From NCBI GenBank assembly GCA_031401815.1, contig JANNRW010000160.1, positions 1-7,942 of the forward strand: 7,942 bases of DNA, written 5' to 3'. The translations under genes were made by a program, and so were the position numbers. The DNA is from JANNRW01 sp031401815. GTDB lineage: Bacteria; Desulfobacterota; Desulfuromonadia; Geobacterales; DSM-12255. The notes under the pieces are model-generated. The model was not told the origin of the DNA. It did no database searches and was given only the letters and a program-made list of their open reading frames with translations. Numbering within the stretch: position 1 is the stretch's first letter; every line of letters begins with the position of its first letter. This document shows, piece by piece, positions 1 through 6,737 of the stretch.

Positions 1-1
1 A

Positions 2-1786
2 AGCGGCTTCTCCAAAGGGCGCAAATCAGTGAGTCAAAAATGGGAGCAGATCAAGGCTGCCCGAGAACTGGAGAAGAGCTGGCAAAAGGATGAAATACTT
101 GAAGCGTACCTGAATCTGGTCACCTACAGGGGAGAGCTGCAAGGTGTTGCGGCTGCTTCCAGAGGGCTGTTCGCCAAGGAGCCAGCCGGGCTTGACGATC
201 ATGAGGCATGCGTCCTGGCGGCGCTTGTGCGCTCTCCTAATGCGCTGCCGATAGAAGTGGGTCGGCGGGTGGCAGCGCTGACCCGCTCTCTCTATCCGCA
301 GGTCAGCTCTTACGAGGCGGAAAAGTTTACTATTGAACGTCTCTCCCGTCCCTATCTGCTAGCGTCCCGGCTTGCACTTGCACCCCACGTTGGCCGAAAA
401 CTGACTGTTTCTGCCAGAGCTGAAAAAGGGAAGAGGAGCCGGGTTAATCAGCTTAAAATCACTTCTACGCTTGATTTGCGTGTGCAAAGTTTTTCATTTG
501 AGACCTTGCGGCAGCAGTTAAATGCTCTGCAGGGTAGAAATGCGAGTGAAGGGGCACTGCTCGTTGTTGAGAATTTGACCGGAAATATTCTCGCCTATGT
601 TGGTTCAGTCGGTGTCAGCCAGGTGGATGGAGTTATTGCCAGACGTCAGGCCGGATCAACCCTGAAACCATTTCTTTACGGACTGGCTATTGAAAAACGG
701 CTGCTTACCGCAGCATCGCTTCTGGATGATTCTCCTCTCCATGTCCCGACAGAGCGGGGGCTCTATGTACCGCACGATTATGATCATGGTTCGCGAGGCC
801 CGATGAGCGTACGCACAGCACTATCCTCTTCGCTCAATATCCCTGCGGTGAGAACACAGCTGCTAACCGGCACCGCGCCGTTTGCCGAGAGACTGCGCCG
901 TATCGGGTTCGATTTACGACAACCAGCCGAATTCTATGGATTTTCTTTAGCTCTAGGCACTGCGGATGTTACTCTGCATGAACTTGTCAATGCGTATCGA
1001 ACTCTGGCCAGGGGGGGGCTCCTGAGTGACTTGCGTCTGACTCCAGGAGCAGCAGGGAAATCCCGGCGAGTCATGGACTCTGCTGCTGCTTACATAATTG
1101 CAGACATTCTGGCAGACCGATCATCCCGCAGTATCGGTTTTGGTTTTGATAATTCGCTGACAACCCGCTTTTGGAGCGCCGTCAAGACCGGAACGAGCAA
1201 AGACATGCGCGATAACTGGTGTGTAGGGTTTTCAGAGCGGTACACAGTCGGTGTCTGGGTCGGCAACTTTGGCGGAGAACCGATGTGGAATGTTTCGGGT
1301 GTTTCTGGCGCTGCCCCGGTCTGGCAGGAGGTTATGAACTTTTTGCATCGTGACAGCAGAAGCAGTGCGCCGCCACGTGCCAAAGGGGTGGTGCTTGCCC
1401 ATGCAGGAATTCAGTCCAATGGAGAGATTGACAGGGATGAACTGTTTCTGGTCGGCACCGAGCCCCAGACCATGTCAACTGCCGGTACAATGGCAGCTCC
1501 CTGGCTTATGCCCCGGATTGCCTACCCTCCGGAAGGGACTATTATAGTCCTTGATCCTGATATTCCAGATGAAAATCAGCGGGTATTCTTTACTGCTGAG
1601 AGAGTTGGAAACAATGAACTCAGGTGGGAGCTTAACAATGTAGATCTGTCACCAGTTGCGGAAATTAATCGCTGGATGCCACGTCCAGGCAGATACAAGC
1701 TTGCCTTGATTGGCTCTTCAGGAGAGACCCTTGACAAGGTTTCTTTTGAAGTGCGTGGTTACGCGAGAGAAAATAACGTGCAGTAA
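2..1786 (+). CDS. pbpC: Penicillin-binding protein 1C (bifunctional peptidoglycan synthase), 5'-truncated by window edge
   Basis: Class A penicillin-binding protein that polymerises glycan strands and cross-links peptides in the periplasm, anchored in the inner membrane. The frame is open to the left edge, and residues before the first in-window GTG (position 29) already fit the family, so the true start lies outside. Counting from that GTG, residues 1-75 are the end of the GT51 glycosyltransferase domain, with a DEILEAYLNL segment typical of its last motif. The transpeptidase domain has all three catalytic motifs: S210-T-L-K213, S268-L-N270 and K386-T-G-T-S390. The tail (about 495-580) matches the BiPBP_C domain, which separates PBP1C from PBP1A/1B. 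About 590 codons are present; full-length relatives are roughly 750-790 aa, so the membrane anchor and most of the glycosyltransferase are missing here. The stop is 2 nt from the convergent neighbour. A run of eight G lies at 1011-1018. Assignment to PBP1C is firm. Confidence 0.93.
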   Translation, partial: SGFSKGRKSVSQKWEQIKAARELEKSWQKDEILEAYLNLVTYRGELQGVAAASRGLFAKEPAGLDDHEACVLAALVRSPNALPIEVGRRVAALTRSLYPQVSSYEAEKFTIERLSRPYLLASRLALAPHVGRKLTVSARAEKGKRSRVNQLKITSTLDLRVQSFSFETLRQQLNALQGRNASEGALLVVENLTGNILAYVGSVGVSQVDGVIARRQAGSTLKPFLYGLAIEKRLLTAASLLDDSPLHVPTERGLYVPHDYDHGSRGPMSVRTALSSSLNIPAVRTQLLTGTAPFAERLRRIGFDLRQPAEFYGFSLALGTADVTLHELVNAYRTLARGGLLSDLRLTPGAAGKSRRVMDSAAAYIIADILADRSSRSIGFGFDNSLTTRFWSAVKTGTSKDMRDNWCVGFSERYTVGVWVGNFGGEPMWNVSGVSGAAPVWQEVMNFLHRDSRSSAPPRAKGVVLAHAGIQSNGEIDRDELFLVGTEPQTMSTAGTMAAPWLMPRIAYPPEGTIIVLDPDIPDENQRVFFTAERVGNNELRWELNNVDLSPVAEINRWMPRPGRYKLALIGSSGETLDKVSFEVRGYARENNVQ

Positions 1787-1788
1787 TG

Positions 1789-2361
1789 CTAAATATCTTC
1801 CGTGCTTGAAACAACCTGGTTCCAGGCGTCCCCAACTCCCATCAATGCTACGAATTCATTCAACTTATCAATTGAAATAACTTCACGCGAGGCTTCAAGC
1901 ATTCCCTTGATATCACTGATATGCTTTGGTGAGCGCCCTTCCTTGAAATACTCCAGCTTTTTTACAATGACATATTCAGGTGGAGCCACTCGAATCTGAA
2001 TCCCCCCAAGGGTAAAAATTCTGGGATTTCCGATCGCCCAGTGTAGAAGAGTGTCGTTGCCTGCCGGATAGATATCAGCCTTGAAACCTGTTGCATGATG
2101 GATAATGTTGAAATGTCCACGAGTACTACGGGCGCACTCTACGCCGATAACTTCCGGTGGCGGGCAGTAAAACTCTTTTTCAGGAAACGCATTAATAATC
2201 GCCGGAATCTGTTTTAGTGAGACTTCCACAACAAGGTCGATGTCATTGGTCATACGGGGATCGCCATATACAATAACGGCCACCGATCCGGTCACCACAT
2301 GCCGTATTCCCGCACTGCCAAGGCGTTCAAGGAAAATGGTAAACATATCAGGTGCGAGCAT
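1789..2361 (-). CDS. Nucleotidyltransferase-fold protein (MNT/AbiEii-like, DUF6036-like)
   Basis: A 190-aa cytoplasmic protein with the polymerase-beta-type nucleotidyltransferase signature: G25-S26, then D40-I-D42 in a TNDIDLVVE context, and a plausible third acidic residue D96 (FKADIYPAG). The C-terminal part has a VKKLEYF helix (134-139) and a KHISDI segment (146-151), resembling the 'R-x-K-D-x-x-D' helix found in DUF6036/AbiEii-like stand-alone NTases. Such proteins transfer a nucleotide to a protein or RNA target; the target here is unknown. The ATG at 2361 is chosen because AGGAGG lies 9 nt upstream; a second ATG at 2346 has no ribosome binding site. It overlaps the upstream small gene by 14 bp, so translation is probably coupled. 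Its stop almost abuts pbpC, with no visible terminator between them. The fold is well supported, but the biological role (toxin, modification enzyme, housekeeping) is not. Confidence 0.8.
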   Translation of the reverse strand: MLAPDMFTIFLERLGSAGIRHVVTGSVAVIVYGDPRMTNDIDLVVEVSLKQIPAIINAFPEKEFYCPPPEVIGVECARSTRGHFNIIHHATGFKADIYPAGNDTLLHWAIGNPRIFTLGGIQIRVAPPEYVIVKKLEYFKEGRSPKHISDIKGMLEASREVISIDKLNEFVALMGVGDAWNQVVSSTEDI

Positions 2362-2530
2362 ACAAAAACGCCTCCTTCACTCTGCGGTCAATCTCTGTTT
2401 CGGAGAGTTCCGGATGAAACGATTGCAATGCCGCCTTTTTAAGAGCCCTTGCAGAATGAAACAACTGATTGGCAACCAGCAGTTTTTCCTCTGCCGTCAT
2501 TTTGGCTGTTATTTCCCGTTGTTTACTCAT
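2348..2530 (-). CDS. Small helical protein, partner of the nucleotidyltransferase
   Basis: A 60-aa protein beginning MSKQREITAKMTAEEK. The ATG at 2530 is chosen over an upstream in-frame ATG at 2632 because a strong GGAGGT (2534-2539) lies 3 nt before it and a good promoter ends just upstream; the longer version would read through that promoter. The sequence is predicted almost wholly helical: a long amphipathic helix (about 12-40, with LFHSARALKKAALQ) and a second (about 43-58, SETEIDRRVKEAFLYA). From memory, short proteins with this 'L-x-x-A-x-x-H-P-x-x-S-x-x-E' pattern often sit directly before stand-alone nucleotidyltransferase genes, but I cannot name the family. It overlaps the NTase gene by 14 bp, so it probably acts with it, for instance as an antitoxin-like or adaptor subunit. 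Function is inferred from context only. Confidence 0.7.
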   Translation of the reverse strand: MSKQREITAKMTAEEKLLVANQLFHSARALKKAALQSFHPELSETEIDRRVKEAFLYART

Positions 2531-2548
2531 CTGACCTCCGCAGACAAA

Positions 2549-2577
2549 AAAATACACCTGGCGCAGGGGAGTGTCAA
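2549..2577 (-). promoter_or_regulatory. Sigma70-type promoter of the small-protein/NTase pair
   Basis: On the minus strand a perfect -35 TTGACA (2577-2572) is followed after 17 nt by TATTTT (2554-2549, four of six -10 bases). Predicted transcription starts near 2542, giving a leader of only about 12 nt that still contains the GGAGGT of the small gene. Assigned by consensus only. Confidence 0.6.
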
Positions 2578-2608
2578 CGCAATTACATGGCATAGTTGAG
2601 TATTCATA

Positions 2609-2637
2609 TTGACGATATGCTTCTGTCATCATACATT
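2609..2637 (+). promoter_or_regulatory. Sigma70-type promoter of the vapB-like/kinase/regulator operon
   Basis: TTGACG (2609-2614, five of six -35 bases), a 17-nt spacer, then TACATT (2632-2637, four of six -10 bases). Predicted start is near 2644, inside the left arm of the inverted repeat that precedes the antitoxin-like gene. The -35 boxes of this and the divergent promoter are about 31 bp apart, so one bound repressor could affect both. Confidence 0.5.
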
Positions 2638-2640
2638 ACA

Positions 2641-2663
2641 TGCCTGCCTTGGAGGTGCAGGCA
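2641..2663 (+). promoter_or_regulatory. Inverted repeat with the ribosome binding site in its loop (operator or translational hairpin)
   Basis: Perfect 7-bp arms TGCCTGC (2641-2647) and GCAGGCA (2657-2663) flank the 9-nt CTTGGAGGT. That spacer holds the GGAGGT Shine-Dalgarno, and the ATG of the antitoxin-like gene begins at the next base. As DNA it is a candidate autoregulatory operator for the ribbon-helix-helix protein, placed at the transcription start. As RNA it is a GC-rich hairpin presenting or hiding the ribosome binding site. The symmetry is seen directly; the function is inferred. Confidence 0.6.
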
Positions 2664-2882
2664 ATGCGTGTGACTTTGAATATTCCTGATGATCTGATAG
2701 ATGAGGCACAGCGGCTCTCCGGTCAGAAAACCAGAACCCGGACTATTGTCATGGTCATGGAAGATTATGCCCGGAGGAGAAAGCTGGAGGATCTTCTTGC
2801 CTTGCGCGGCAAAATCAGTATTGATTACGACTGGGAACGGGAAGAAGAGGCTGTGCTGAGAGCTGCTGAGAGACAGACATGA
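2664..2882 (+). CDS. VapB-like ribbon-helix-helix antitoxin protein (no VapC partner)
   Basis: A 72-aa protein starting MRVTLNIPDDLIDEAQRLSG. The beta strand MRVTLNI followed by two helices (DDLIDEAQRLSG and RTRTIVMVMEDYARRRK) is the pattern of the VapB/DUF2191 antitoxin family, and the tail LEDLLALRGKISIDYDWE fits the usual toxin-binding C-terminus (LLALRGKI...W). The ATG at 2664 is preferred to the one at 2640 because GGAGGT ends 7 nt before it and because homology begins there. VapB normally represses its own operon as a dimer and neutralises the PIN-domain RNase VapC. Here the ATGA overlap that usually joins vapB to vapC instead joins it to a sensor kinase, and no PIN-domain frame is visible anywhere in the window. 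It may be an orphan antitoxin kept as a repressor of the two-component genes. Family assignment is fairly firm; activity is unknown. Confidence 0.82.
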   Translation: MRVTLNIPDDLIDEAQRLSGQKTRTRTIVMVMEDYARRRKLEDLLALRGKISIDYDWEREEEAVLRAAERQT

Positions 2883-5173
2883 AAAATTTCTGGAGCCAAC
2901 GTTTTTTATCCTGGTCACTGCGGACTCATCTGCTTTTGCTCGCCTTACTGCTAGCCCTCCCTTCAGTTGCATTGATAATTCATCTGGTTGTGTCACAACG
3001 CAAAGATGCTTTCAACAATGGACTCTCTGAAGCAAAAAGGATGGTCAACAATATCGCATTAGAGCAAAACAACCTGACAGAAAATACGGAGCAGCTGTTA
3101 ACGATACTTGCACAGCTGCCGGAGGTAAAAAAACGTAATGAAGCTGCTGTAAATACGATCTTGTCCAACATTATCAGTATCAATCAGCAGTACGTCAATA
3201 TTGTTATTGCTGATCCGGCAGGAGCTGCTTGGGCTTCAGGATTACCAATAACAGAAAATCTGAAGATAAGAGAGATTCGCAATGTACAAAAAAATCACAT
3301 TGCTTCAGGGGGAGCCAGTTTTGACAAAGCGACCAAAAAAACCACGATAAATTTTCTCTACCCGGTAGCAAACGCCAAAAGTGCTGTCGGAGATGTCATA
3401 GCGGTCAACTTCAATCTCGATTATCTGAATGTATTATTGAAAGATTCAGGGTTATCTGAAGGCTCCGGGTACACTCTCTTTGACAGTGAAGGGGAGATAA
3501 TAAGTTACGGCTCAGGGGATTATGTCAGGGGAGAACAGAGTGAATCTCTCTTTCTCAGGATGAAGAATGGTCCGGACGAAGATTCATTTATTTTGAGACT
3601 GAAGGGCAATAACGAAATATTGGCATATCGAAAGTTGAGTCTTCGTGGAGAGGATTCACCCTACCTGTACATTCTCGCGAGCATTCCTTTCCAGGAAATT
3701 CTGGACAAAGCGAATGCCAACGAACTCAAGAACCTGTTTTTACTCTTTCCCAGCCTGTTTGTTGCAATTGTCATAACTATTCATATCGGGAATTACAGTT
3801 TTGTTGAAAGGATAAAGACATTGCAGGAAGCTTCACAGCGCCTTGCTTCGGGGGATCTTGATGTGAGAGCTTCCGACCTTGTAAAGGGTGGTGAGCTGGG
3901 TGAATTGGGGGAGTCATTTGATGAAATGGCGCGGCAACTTCTGGCCAGAGAGCAGGCTATTCGAGATAGCCGGGAAGAGCTTGACGATCTCTACAATAAT
4001 GCCCCGTGTGGTTATCATTCGCTGGATAAGGACGGGATGATCATACGGATGAACCGCACAGAGCTGAACAGGCTGAAATACAGCCCGGAAGATATTGTCG
4101 GGCAAATCAGGTTTGTCGACATTGTTGCCGCTAAGGATAGAGATAAGTTTGAGGAGAGCTTTTCACTCTTGAAAGAGCGGGGAGAGGTAAATAATCTTGA
4201 GCTGGGGCTGGTTTGCAGCGACGGTTCAATAGTGCCGGTGTCACTGAATACAACAGTTCTTCAAGGGGATGATGGTTCATTTCTCTTAAGCCGAAGCACT
4301 ACGTATGATATTTCTGAGCGCAAGGAAGCGGACCGGAAATTAAATAAGCTGAATAAAAACCTCGCGCTCAGGGTTGATGAAGAGATAGAGCGACGTCTCA
4401 TGCATGAAAGACTGCTGGCGCGTAATGCACGTCTTTCTGCGATCGGGGAGATGATCGGGGCTATTGCTCATCAGTGGAGACAACCTCTGGCAACTCTTGG
4501 AGCAACAATCCAGAGCATCAGAATGGCCTGGGAGGAGCATTGTATCGACGATGAGTTTTTGGAAAAAGCCGAAGCTGACTCTCAGATGCAACTTAATTAC
4601 ATGTCTGATACTATTGAGGACTTCAGAAACTTTTTCAGTCATGAGAAGCTGATAGAGCGATTTGATGTCAAGGAGAAGATAAATGAGGTGGTTTTACTTG
4701 TTGCCCCCAAATTTTCCAATTCAGGTATGATCTTGCAGGTAATCGACTCTGTTCCGGACAGTTTGCTCGTGATTGAAGGTTATCAGAATGAGTTCAAGCA
4801 GTCTGTTATCAACCTGATAAGCAACTCGTTTGACGCTATTGTTACAAAAGTGAAGGATGGAAGTGGCTCTGTCGAAACTGCAGACCCCTATGGTTTGATT
4901 GAAATAAATCTGGCTGATGAAGGAGATCTTGTAGTAATAGAAGTGCGGGATAATGGTTGCGGAATACCTGCCGAGTTTGCTGACAAGGTATTTGAACCTT
5001 ATGTAACCAGCAAATCAGCTGATAAAGGGAGCGGTATAGGACTTTACATGACCAGACTTATTATTGAGGAGAGTATAGGGGGTAGTCTCAGCTTTACGAG
5101 CGGGTCTGAAGGCACAATCTTCAGGATCGCAGTGCCAAAGAGTCAGCCGGACAGGGAGAGTGGTAATGTCTGA
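2879..5173 (+). CDS. Membrane sensor histidine kinase (CACHE-HAMP-PAS-HisKA-HATPase)
   Basis: A 764-aa inner-membrane sensor kinase. Layout: transmembrane helix about 15-38; periplasmic CACHE-like sensor region about 40-280 (YTLFDSEGEIISYG at 198-211 is typical of CACHE domains); second helix about 285-304; HAMP about 305-358; PAS about 362-480, ending in the PAC-like TTYDISERKEAD; a coiled linker; HisKA with phospho-acceptor His531 in HQWRQPL; ATPase domain with N-box N645-LISNSFDA, G1 D691-N-G-C-G695, F-box F705-E-P and G2 G717-S-G-I-G721. The HQWRQPL H-box is common in Geobacter-type kinases that pair with NtrC-class regulators. All catalytic boxes are intact, so it should be active. Its ATG overlaps the vapB-like stop (ATGA) with only a weak ribosome binding site, suggesting translational coupling; its end overlaps the regulator by 8 bp. 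CACHE sensors often bind amino acids or carboxylates, but the ligand is not readable from sequence. Confidence 0.93.
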   Translation: MKNFWSQRFLSWSLRTHLLLLALLLALPSVALIIHLVVSQRKDAFNNGLSEAKRMVNNIALEQNNLTENTEQLLTILAQLPEVKKRNEAAVNTILSNIISINQQYVNIVIADPAGAAWASGLPITENLKIREIRNVQKNHIASGGASFDKATKKTTINFLYPVANAKSAVGDVIAVNFNLDYLNVLLKDSGLSEGSGYTLFDSEGEIISYGSGDYVRGEQSESLFLRMKNGPDEDSFILRLKGNNEILAYRKLSLRGEDSPYLYILASIPFQEILDKANANELKNLFLLFPSLFVAIVITIHIGNYSFVERIKTLQEASQRLASGDLDVRASDLVKGGELGELGESFDEMARQLLAREQAIRDSREELDDLYNNAPCGYHSLDKDGMIIRMNRTELNRLKYSPEDIVGQIRFVDIVAAKDRDKFEESFSLLKERGEVNNLELGLVCSDGSIVPVSLNTTVLQGDDGSFLLSRSTTYDISERKEADRKLNKLNKNLALRVDEEIERRLMHERLLARNARLSAIGEMIGAIAHQWRQPLATLGATIQSIRMAWEEHCIDDEFLEKAEADSQMQLNYMSDTIEDFRNFFSHEKLIERFDVKEKINEVVLLVAPKFSNSGMILQVIDSVPDSLLVIEGYQNEFKQSVINLISNSFDAIVTKVKDGSGSVETADPYGLIEINLADEGDLVVIEVRDNGCGIPAEFADKVFEPYVTSKSADKGSGIGLYMTRLIIEESIGGSLSFTSGSEGTIFRIAVPKSQPDRESGNV

Positions 5174-6515
5174 TAAAACAGGTTTGAAAATACTCTTTGT
5201 CGAAGATGAGCCGGTGCTGCGAGAACGTATCTGTATAATGCTGAAGATGCATTTCGAACAGGTGTTTTTCGCAGGTAACGGAAAAGAGGGGCTGGAGCTC
5301 TTTTCACTGGAACGTCCGGATGTTGTTGTCAGCGATATCATGATGCCGGTGATGGACGGTCTGGAGATGACGAAACGTATTCTGGCCATAGCCCCTGAAA
5401 CCCCGGTAATATTCTGTACTGCATTCACGGAAACAAGTTATCTTCTTCAGGCGATTGAACTGGGTGTTTCCGCCTATATTCGCAAACCGCTGGATGTCAG
5501 AAAACTGGTAAAAACTATCAAGCATGCTGCAACACCGATCTTGCAAAGAATCGAGCTGGAAAATGCAAAGCAGCGCGAGCAGAGCTCCCTTGAACTGCTT
5601 TTGGGGAACAGTCAGGCCATGCGAAGTGTCATCCTTCAGGCACAGCGTGTTGCGGAAACCAATTTCTCGTTACTGCTGCAGGGGGAGACCGGTGCGGGAA
5701 AATCTCATCTTGCGTTCATAATTCATGGATTAAGTCAACGCAAGAGCAACCCTTTTTTTACAGTCAATTTAGGCTCCTTACCCGAAACATTGGCAGAGAG
5801 TGAGCTTTTCGGGCACGTCAAAGGTGCTTTCAGCGGGGCAGTTGCAACCAAAAAGGGGCTTTTTGAAGAGGCTCATGGAGGAACCCTGTTTCTTGATGAT
5901 GTGGATTGCGGATCTCCAGCCATTCAGTCCAAAATTCTGCATGCAGTGGAGCAGAAGCGGTTTTATCCGGTTGGAAGTACGAAGCCGGTGGAGATGGATA
6001 CACGCATTATAACAGCCAGTAATCGCAATCTGCTTGATGAAGCACTCAAAGGGAACTTCAGGGAGGATCTGTACTATCGTCTTGTGGATCTGGTGATTAC
6101 TATTCCGCCTCTGCGTGAAAGAGGAGCTGATATCGCAGATATGGCTCAGGCGTTTCTAAATGATGCCTCGCAGGAGTTGAACAGAACCCCTCCACGGATT
6201 GCCCCTGATGCTCTCCTTCAATTGAGTCGCCATCAGTGGCCGGGTAACGTCCGGGAGTTGAAGAGTGTCATGAGGCGTGCAGCGCTATTTGCCGAAGAAA
6301 CAGTTAACGCAGATGATCTGATTAATATTCTGAATGTAATGCATCAGAAAGAGATGGAGAAATCCAATATTGTTTTACGATCTTTTGATGAAATAAAGCG
6401 CGATGCTGTCAAGCAGGCTCTCCTTGCAACCGGAGGTAAAAAGATGGAGGCTGCCCGCATGCTGGATGTCGATTACAGCAGCTTCAAACGTATGCTTGAA
6501 AAGTACAATATTTAA
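5166..6515 (+). CDS. NtrC-family sigma54-dependent response regulator with divergent AAA+ motifs
   Basis: A 449-aa cytoplasmic regulator, partner of the kinase just upstream. The receiver domain (about 7-120) has acidic pocket E13/D14, phospho-acceptor D57 (VSDIMMP), T85 and K107. The AAA+ sigma54-interaction domain (about 145-370) has Walker A GETGAGKS (173-180), the sigma54-contact loop GAFSGA (220-225), Walker B LFLDD (D244, D245), sensor I N286, arginine-finger segment FREDLYYRL (298-306) and PGNVREL. The C-terminus (about 406-449) is a Fis-type helix-turn-helix. Three positions differ from the usual consensus: GAFSGA for GAFTGA, DD for DE in Walker B, and GKS for GKE in Walker A. The ATG at 5166 is chosen because GGAG lies 7 nt upstream; the in-frame GTG at 5160 has no suitable spacing. 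When phosphorylated it should open sigma54 promoters; a matching promoter lies 220 bp downstream of its stop. Identity is firm; whether the substitutions alter activity is open. Confidence 0.93.
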   Translation: MSDKTGLKILFVEDEPVLRERICIMLKMHFEQVFFAGNGKEGLELFSLERPDVVVSDIMMPVMDGLEMTKRILAIAPETPVIFCTAFTETSYLLQAIELGVSAYIRKPLDVRKLVKTIKHAATPILQRIELENAKQREQSSLELLLGNSQAMRSVILQAQRVAETNFSLLLQGETGAGKSHLAFIIHGLSQRKSNPFFTVNLGSLPETLAESELFGHVKGAFSGAVATKKGLFEEAHGGTLFLDDVDCGSPAIQSKILHAVEQKRFYPVGSTKPVEMDTRIITASNRNLLDEALKGNFREDLYYRLVDLVITIPPLRERGADIADMAQAFLNDASQELNRTPPRIAPDALLQLSRHQWPGNVRELKSVMRRAALFAEETVNADDLINILNVMHQKEMEKSNIVLRSFDEIKRDAVKQALLATGGKKMEAARMLDVDYSSFKRMLEKYNI

Positions 6516-6569
6516 CAATCACCCAACCTGTGATGCAGCTCGCATATGCCATATATTTGGCTTTCAGCC

Positions 6570-6586
6570 ATAACAAACCTTGTTAT
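6570..6586. promoter_or_regulatory. Palindrome ATAACAA-ACC-TTGTTAT, candidate activator or repressor site
   Basis: Perfect 7-bp arms separated by 3 nt, 55 bp after the regulator stop and about 185 bp upstream of the start predicted from the sigma54 promoter. The spacing and dyad symmetry suit an enhancer site for an NtrC-class dimer. A weak terminator hairpin is less likely, since the arms are AT-rich and no clean T-run follows. Confidence 0.4.
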
Positions 6587-6637
6587 ATATCTGTCTTTAG
6601 AAATCTGAACTTTTAGCCTGATCTGTTCAGGCACTCG

Positions 6638-6687
6638 TCATTTTGCCTACCCCTTTTACTCACCAGCTATTCATTTTGCCTACCCCT
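6638..6687. repeat. Two perfect 17-bp direct repeats, 33 bp apart
   Basis: TCATTTTGCCTACCCCT occurs at 6638-6654 and again at 6671-6687, identical over all 17 bases, with start-to-start spacing of 33 bp (about three helical turns). The copies are separated by 16 unrelated bases. Two explanations fit. Repeated blocks of this kind form the multi-repeat ends of IS21-family insertion sequences, and the flanking TGTTCAGG (from 6624) could be the outer TG end of such a remnant. Alternatively they are tandem regulator sites at about -127 and -94 of the sigma54 promoter. No transposase is present. Confidence 0.75.
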
Positions 6688-6737
6688 CCAGGCCAGTAAC
6701 AACAACCATTATTCTCATTAATCCAGTAGTTACATGC

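Noticed and set aside
1815..1826. CCTGGTTCCAGG palindrome near the pbpC/NTase junction as a bidirectional terminator
   Set aside because: It lies inside the NTase coding region, has a 2-nt loop and 5-bp stem, and no T-run on either side.
2531..2632. Longer version of the small leftward protein starting at 2632
   Set aside because: It would put the -35 and -10 boxes and the strong GGAGGT inside the coding sequence, and the extra 34 residues (cysteine-rich, no helix pattern) do not look like the rest.
2604..2996. Leftward 130-codon open frame across the vapB-like gene and kinase start
   Set aside because: It lies antisense to two well-supported genes, has no recognisable domain or ribosome binding site, and its composition looks like a shadow frame.
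2883..3200. Hidden or decayed vapC in the kinase N-terminal region
   Set aside because: No frame here shows the PIN-domain acidic residues or typical VapC start. The kinase frame gives a coherent membrane helix and sensor region from its first codons.
6616..6632. GCCTGA/TCAGGC hairpin as a terminator of the two-component operon
   Set aside because: The stem is only 6 bp and is followed by ACTCGTCA, not a T-run. It is 100 bp from the stop and may just be part of the repeat region.
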